Made by a program: the position numbers and the translations under genes
Shown: positions 40,144 through 41,213 of the stretch, in pieces
Position numbering within the stretch: the stretch's first letter is position 1
Layout: each line of letters opens with the position of its first letter
Source: CAMYLY01 sp036397755
GTDB taxonomy: Bacteria > Gemmatimonadota > Gemmatimonadetes > Gemmatimonadales > GWC2-71-9
Length of the DNA stretch: 41,213 nucleotides
Assembly: GCA_036397755.1 (NCBI GenBank)
Contig: DASWII010000037.1
Location: forward strand, 1-41,213
Direction: 5' to 3'
The notes under the pieces: model-generated
Databases searched by the model: none
Seen by the model: only the letters and a program-made list of their open reading frames with translations
Told to the model about the DNA's origin: nothing

Positions 40144-40314
40144 ATGCCCATCGACGACAAGCAACTCGCCGCCCTGGCCAGGAAGAACGCGGCCAAGGTC
40201 GCCAAGGAAAAGAGCAAGATCCGGCGCAAGTTCGACGATACGCTGCCGGAGGAAGCCGACGAAGATCCCGAGGCGCGCCGGCTGTTCAAGGAGATGAAGA
40301 AGCGCGAGTTCTAG
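40144..40314 (+). CDS. Small charged protein, 56 residues
   Basis: MPIDDKQLAALARKNAAKVA, KEKSKIRRKFDDTLPEEADE, DPEARRLFKEMKKREF. A TTGGAG ribosome-binding site lies 7 nt before the ATG and the codons follow the genome's GC-rich third positions, so it is very likely real despite its size. Lysine-rich helix then an acidic patch. No family recognised. Convergent with the DinB gene. Confidence 0.75.
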   Translation: MPIDDKQLAALARKNAAKVAKEKSKIRRKFDDTLPEEADEDPEARRLFKEMKKREF

Positions 40315-40329
40315 GCGTTGTGCTCGTGC

Positions 40330-40839
40330 TTACTCTCCTTTGATCCGCTTCGTGAGCGCCGGCTCCAGACCCATGAGACGCTCATACACCGTGACTTGCC
40401 CTCGGTGATACATCTCGTGCGCGATCGCGTGGTGCAGCCACTGCATCTTCGTCCAGCGCGACCCGTCGAAGTTCTTGATCCACTGCCCCATGGCAAGGTC
40501 GCCCGCGGCACGGAACTTCTTCTCGGCTTCGGCCAGCTGCGCGTGGAGCAAGTCCAGCAGGTCCCGCTTGGTCTGTGCGTCGGCCACGTGCCCGCCGTAC
40601 ATGGCCAGCAACTCCCCATGCGGCGCACGTCGGAAGTTGGTATCCGGCCGCGACAACTCGCCGGTTGCCATGTACGCCGACTCCAGGATGTGCTGGATCA
40701 ATTCGCGAACGCTCCTGACCTCGGGCGTGGGACGAAAATCGAAGCTCGTCGCCCGGATCCCCTCGATTTCCTCGATCAGGCCGCGGCGCACGTCGCGCCA
40801 GTTGTCGAGCGTTTCCGCCAAGTAGGAACGTGCTGCCAT
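40330..40839 (-). CDS. DinB-family (YfiT-like) protein
   Basis: 169 residues from the ATG at 40839, preceded by GGAGG. The frame is open for 63 more codons but they overlap the next gene and look like shadow. Four-helix DinB layout: ETLDNWRDVRRGLIEE, RELIQHILESAYMATGEL, and LHHAIAHEMYHRGQVTVY, giving the three-His metal site. Such proteins act as metal-dependent transferases or hydrolases (thiol transferase in some). It starts 5 nt after the STAS-like gene ends, so the two form an operon. Confidence 0.88.
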   Translation of the reverse strand: MAARSYLAETLDNWRDVRRGLIEEIEGIRATSFDFRPTPEVRSVRELIQHILESAYMATGELSRPDTNFRRAPHGELLAMYGGHVADAQTKRDLLDLLHAQLAEAEKKFRAAGDLAMGQWIKNFDGSRWTKMQWLHHAIAHEMYHRGQVTVYERLMGLEPALTKRIKGE

Positions 40840-40844
40840 GTTGG

Positions 40845-41213
40845 CTACCCCTTTCCTCCCGGGAGTTGCGCGACGAGCCAGTCCATCGCCGCATCGGCCG
40901 TTTTGAAGGGCTGCAGCGGGCGGCGGGACACGAACGTCACGAGTTGGAAGAGGTCTTTCTGCAGCCCCTCGATCCCGATCACGGCTCCCGCGATCACGTG
41001 CGGACGGTTGTCGCGGGCGAGGCGCCATAGCGCCCGCCCCAGATCGGCATTGAACGTGGATCCCGTGACGTCGGTCAGCGTGAGCACGGACTTCTCCGGC
41101 TGCGCGGCGATGAAAGACCGCGCCTCCTCGATCACCGGATAGGCGTCGTTCGGGTTATCGATTCCGGCAAAGTCGAGCCAGGCGATCTGTCGGCCGCCGT
41201 GTTCGACCCATCG
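40845..41213 (-). CDS. STAS/SpoIIAA-like protein (5' end missing)
   Basis: The frame is open to the right edge, so the start is outside the window. 122 residues are visible: RWVEHGGRQIAWLDFAGIDN, YPVIEEARSFIAAQPEKSVL, TLTDVTGSTFNADLGRALWR, HVIAGAVIGIEGLQKDLFQL. This follows the STAS/SEC14-like small protein group ('TLTDVTGxxFN' and 'xxxAVVGVTGL') found in many environmental bacteria. It may be a regulatory partner. Ligand unknown. Confidence 0.75.
   Translation of the reverse strand, partial: RWVEHGGRQIAWLDFAGIDNPNDAYPVIEEARSFIAAQPEKSVLTLTDVTGSTFNADLGRALWRLARDNRPHVIAGAVIGIEGLQKDLFQLVTFVSRRPLQPFKTADAAMDWLVAQLPGGKG

Noticed and set aside
40840..41028. Longer DinB protein starting at 41028
   Set aside because: The extra 63 residues are Arg/Pro-rich, antiparallel in style to the family, and overlap the STAS-like gene, while ATG 40839 has a strong ribosome-binding site.

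Overview
The window is a high-GC bacterial chromosome segment, most likely from a member of the Gemmatimonadota (inferred). The evidence is four Ser/Thr kinases fused to TolB/WD40-like propellers, several secreted 6-bladed propeller proteins, a PadR plus permease-prefix membrane protein pair, many short lipoproteins, and a DUF3127 protein. No single marker gene here proves the phylum.

Layout. 1-0.9 kb: the start of a DUF3127 gene and an orphan P-loop ATPase, separated by a short tandem repeat. 0.9-9 kb: three tandem kinase-propeller genes read leftward, with nearly the same kinase domain and different C-terminal sensor halves. 9-12.3 kb: an aldo/keto reductase, a SnoaL-like protein, and a PadR-controlled membrane protein with a clear operator/promoter. 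12.3-13.8 kb: an AbrB/PIN toxin-antitoxin pair and an orphan XRE antitoxin-like gene. 13.9-20.4 kb: a tRNA-Pro(GGG) gene followed by three direct copies of a 57-bp repeat that begins with 18 bp of that tRNA. Between the outer copies lies visibly lower-GC, decayed DNA holding an integrase fragment, an RND efflux remnant, an ABC-ATPase remnant, a truncated copy of a small gene, and three intact secreted propeller genes. This looks like an old integrated island. 20.4-22.1 kb: a small-protein/nucleotidyltransferase pair and a Phd/VapC pair. 22.3-31 kb: a polytopic spermidine-synthase-like protein, an exported isoaspartyl methyltransferase, a fourth kinase-propeller, and a BTAD-type DNA-binding regulator fused through a membrane segment to a propeller.

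31-40 kb is an envelope-themed cluster: five lipoproteins, a membrane-anchored glycine-rich protein, a PP2C phosphatase, a small outer-membrane-type protein, a CsgG-like protein, and a frameshifted PDZ remnant. The intergenic regions at 34.3 and 36.6 kb share a repeated heptamer (CGTTAGA/TCTAACG), suggesting common control. The right end has a 56-residue charged protein, a DinB-family protein and a truncated STAS/SpoIIAA-like gene.

How they may work together (inference): membrane kinases and the PP2C phosphatase could form a reversible signalling layer, and the BTAD-propeller fusion could be a one-component membrane regulator next to the lipoprotein cluster. The strongest new-looking items are the tRNA-Pro repeat island, the BTAD-TM-propeller fusion, the heptamer clusters, and the duplicated small-protein/nucleotidyltransferase module.
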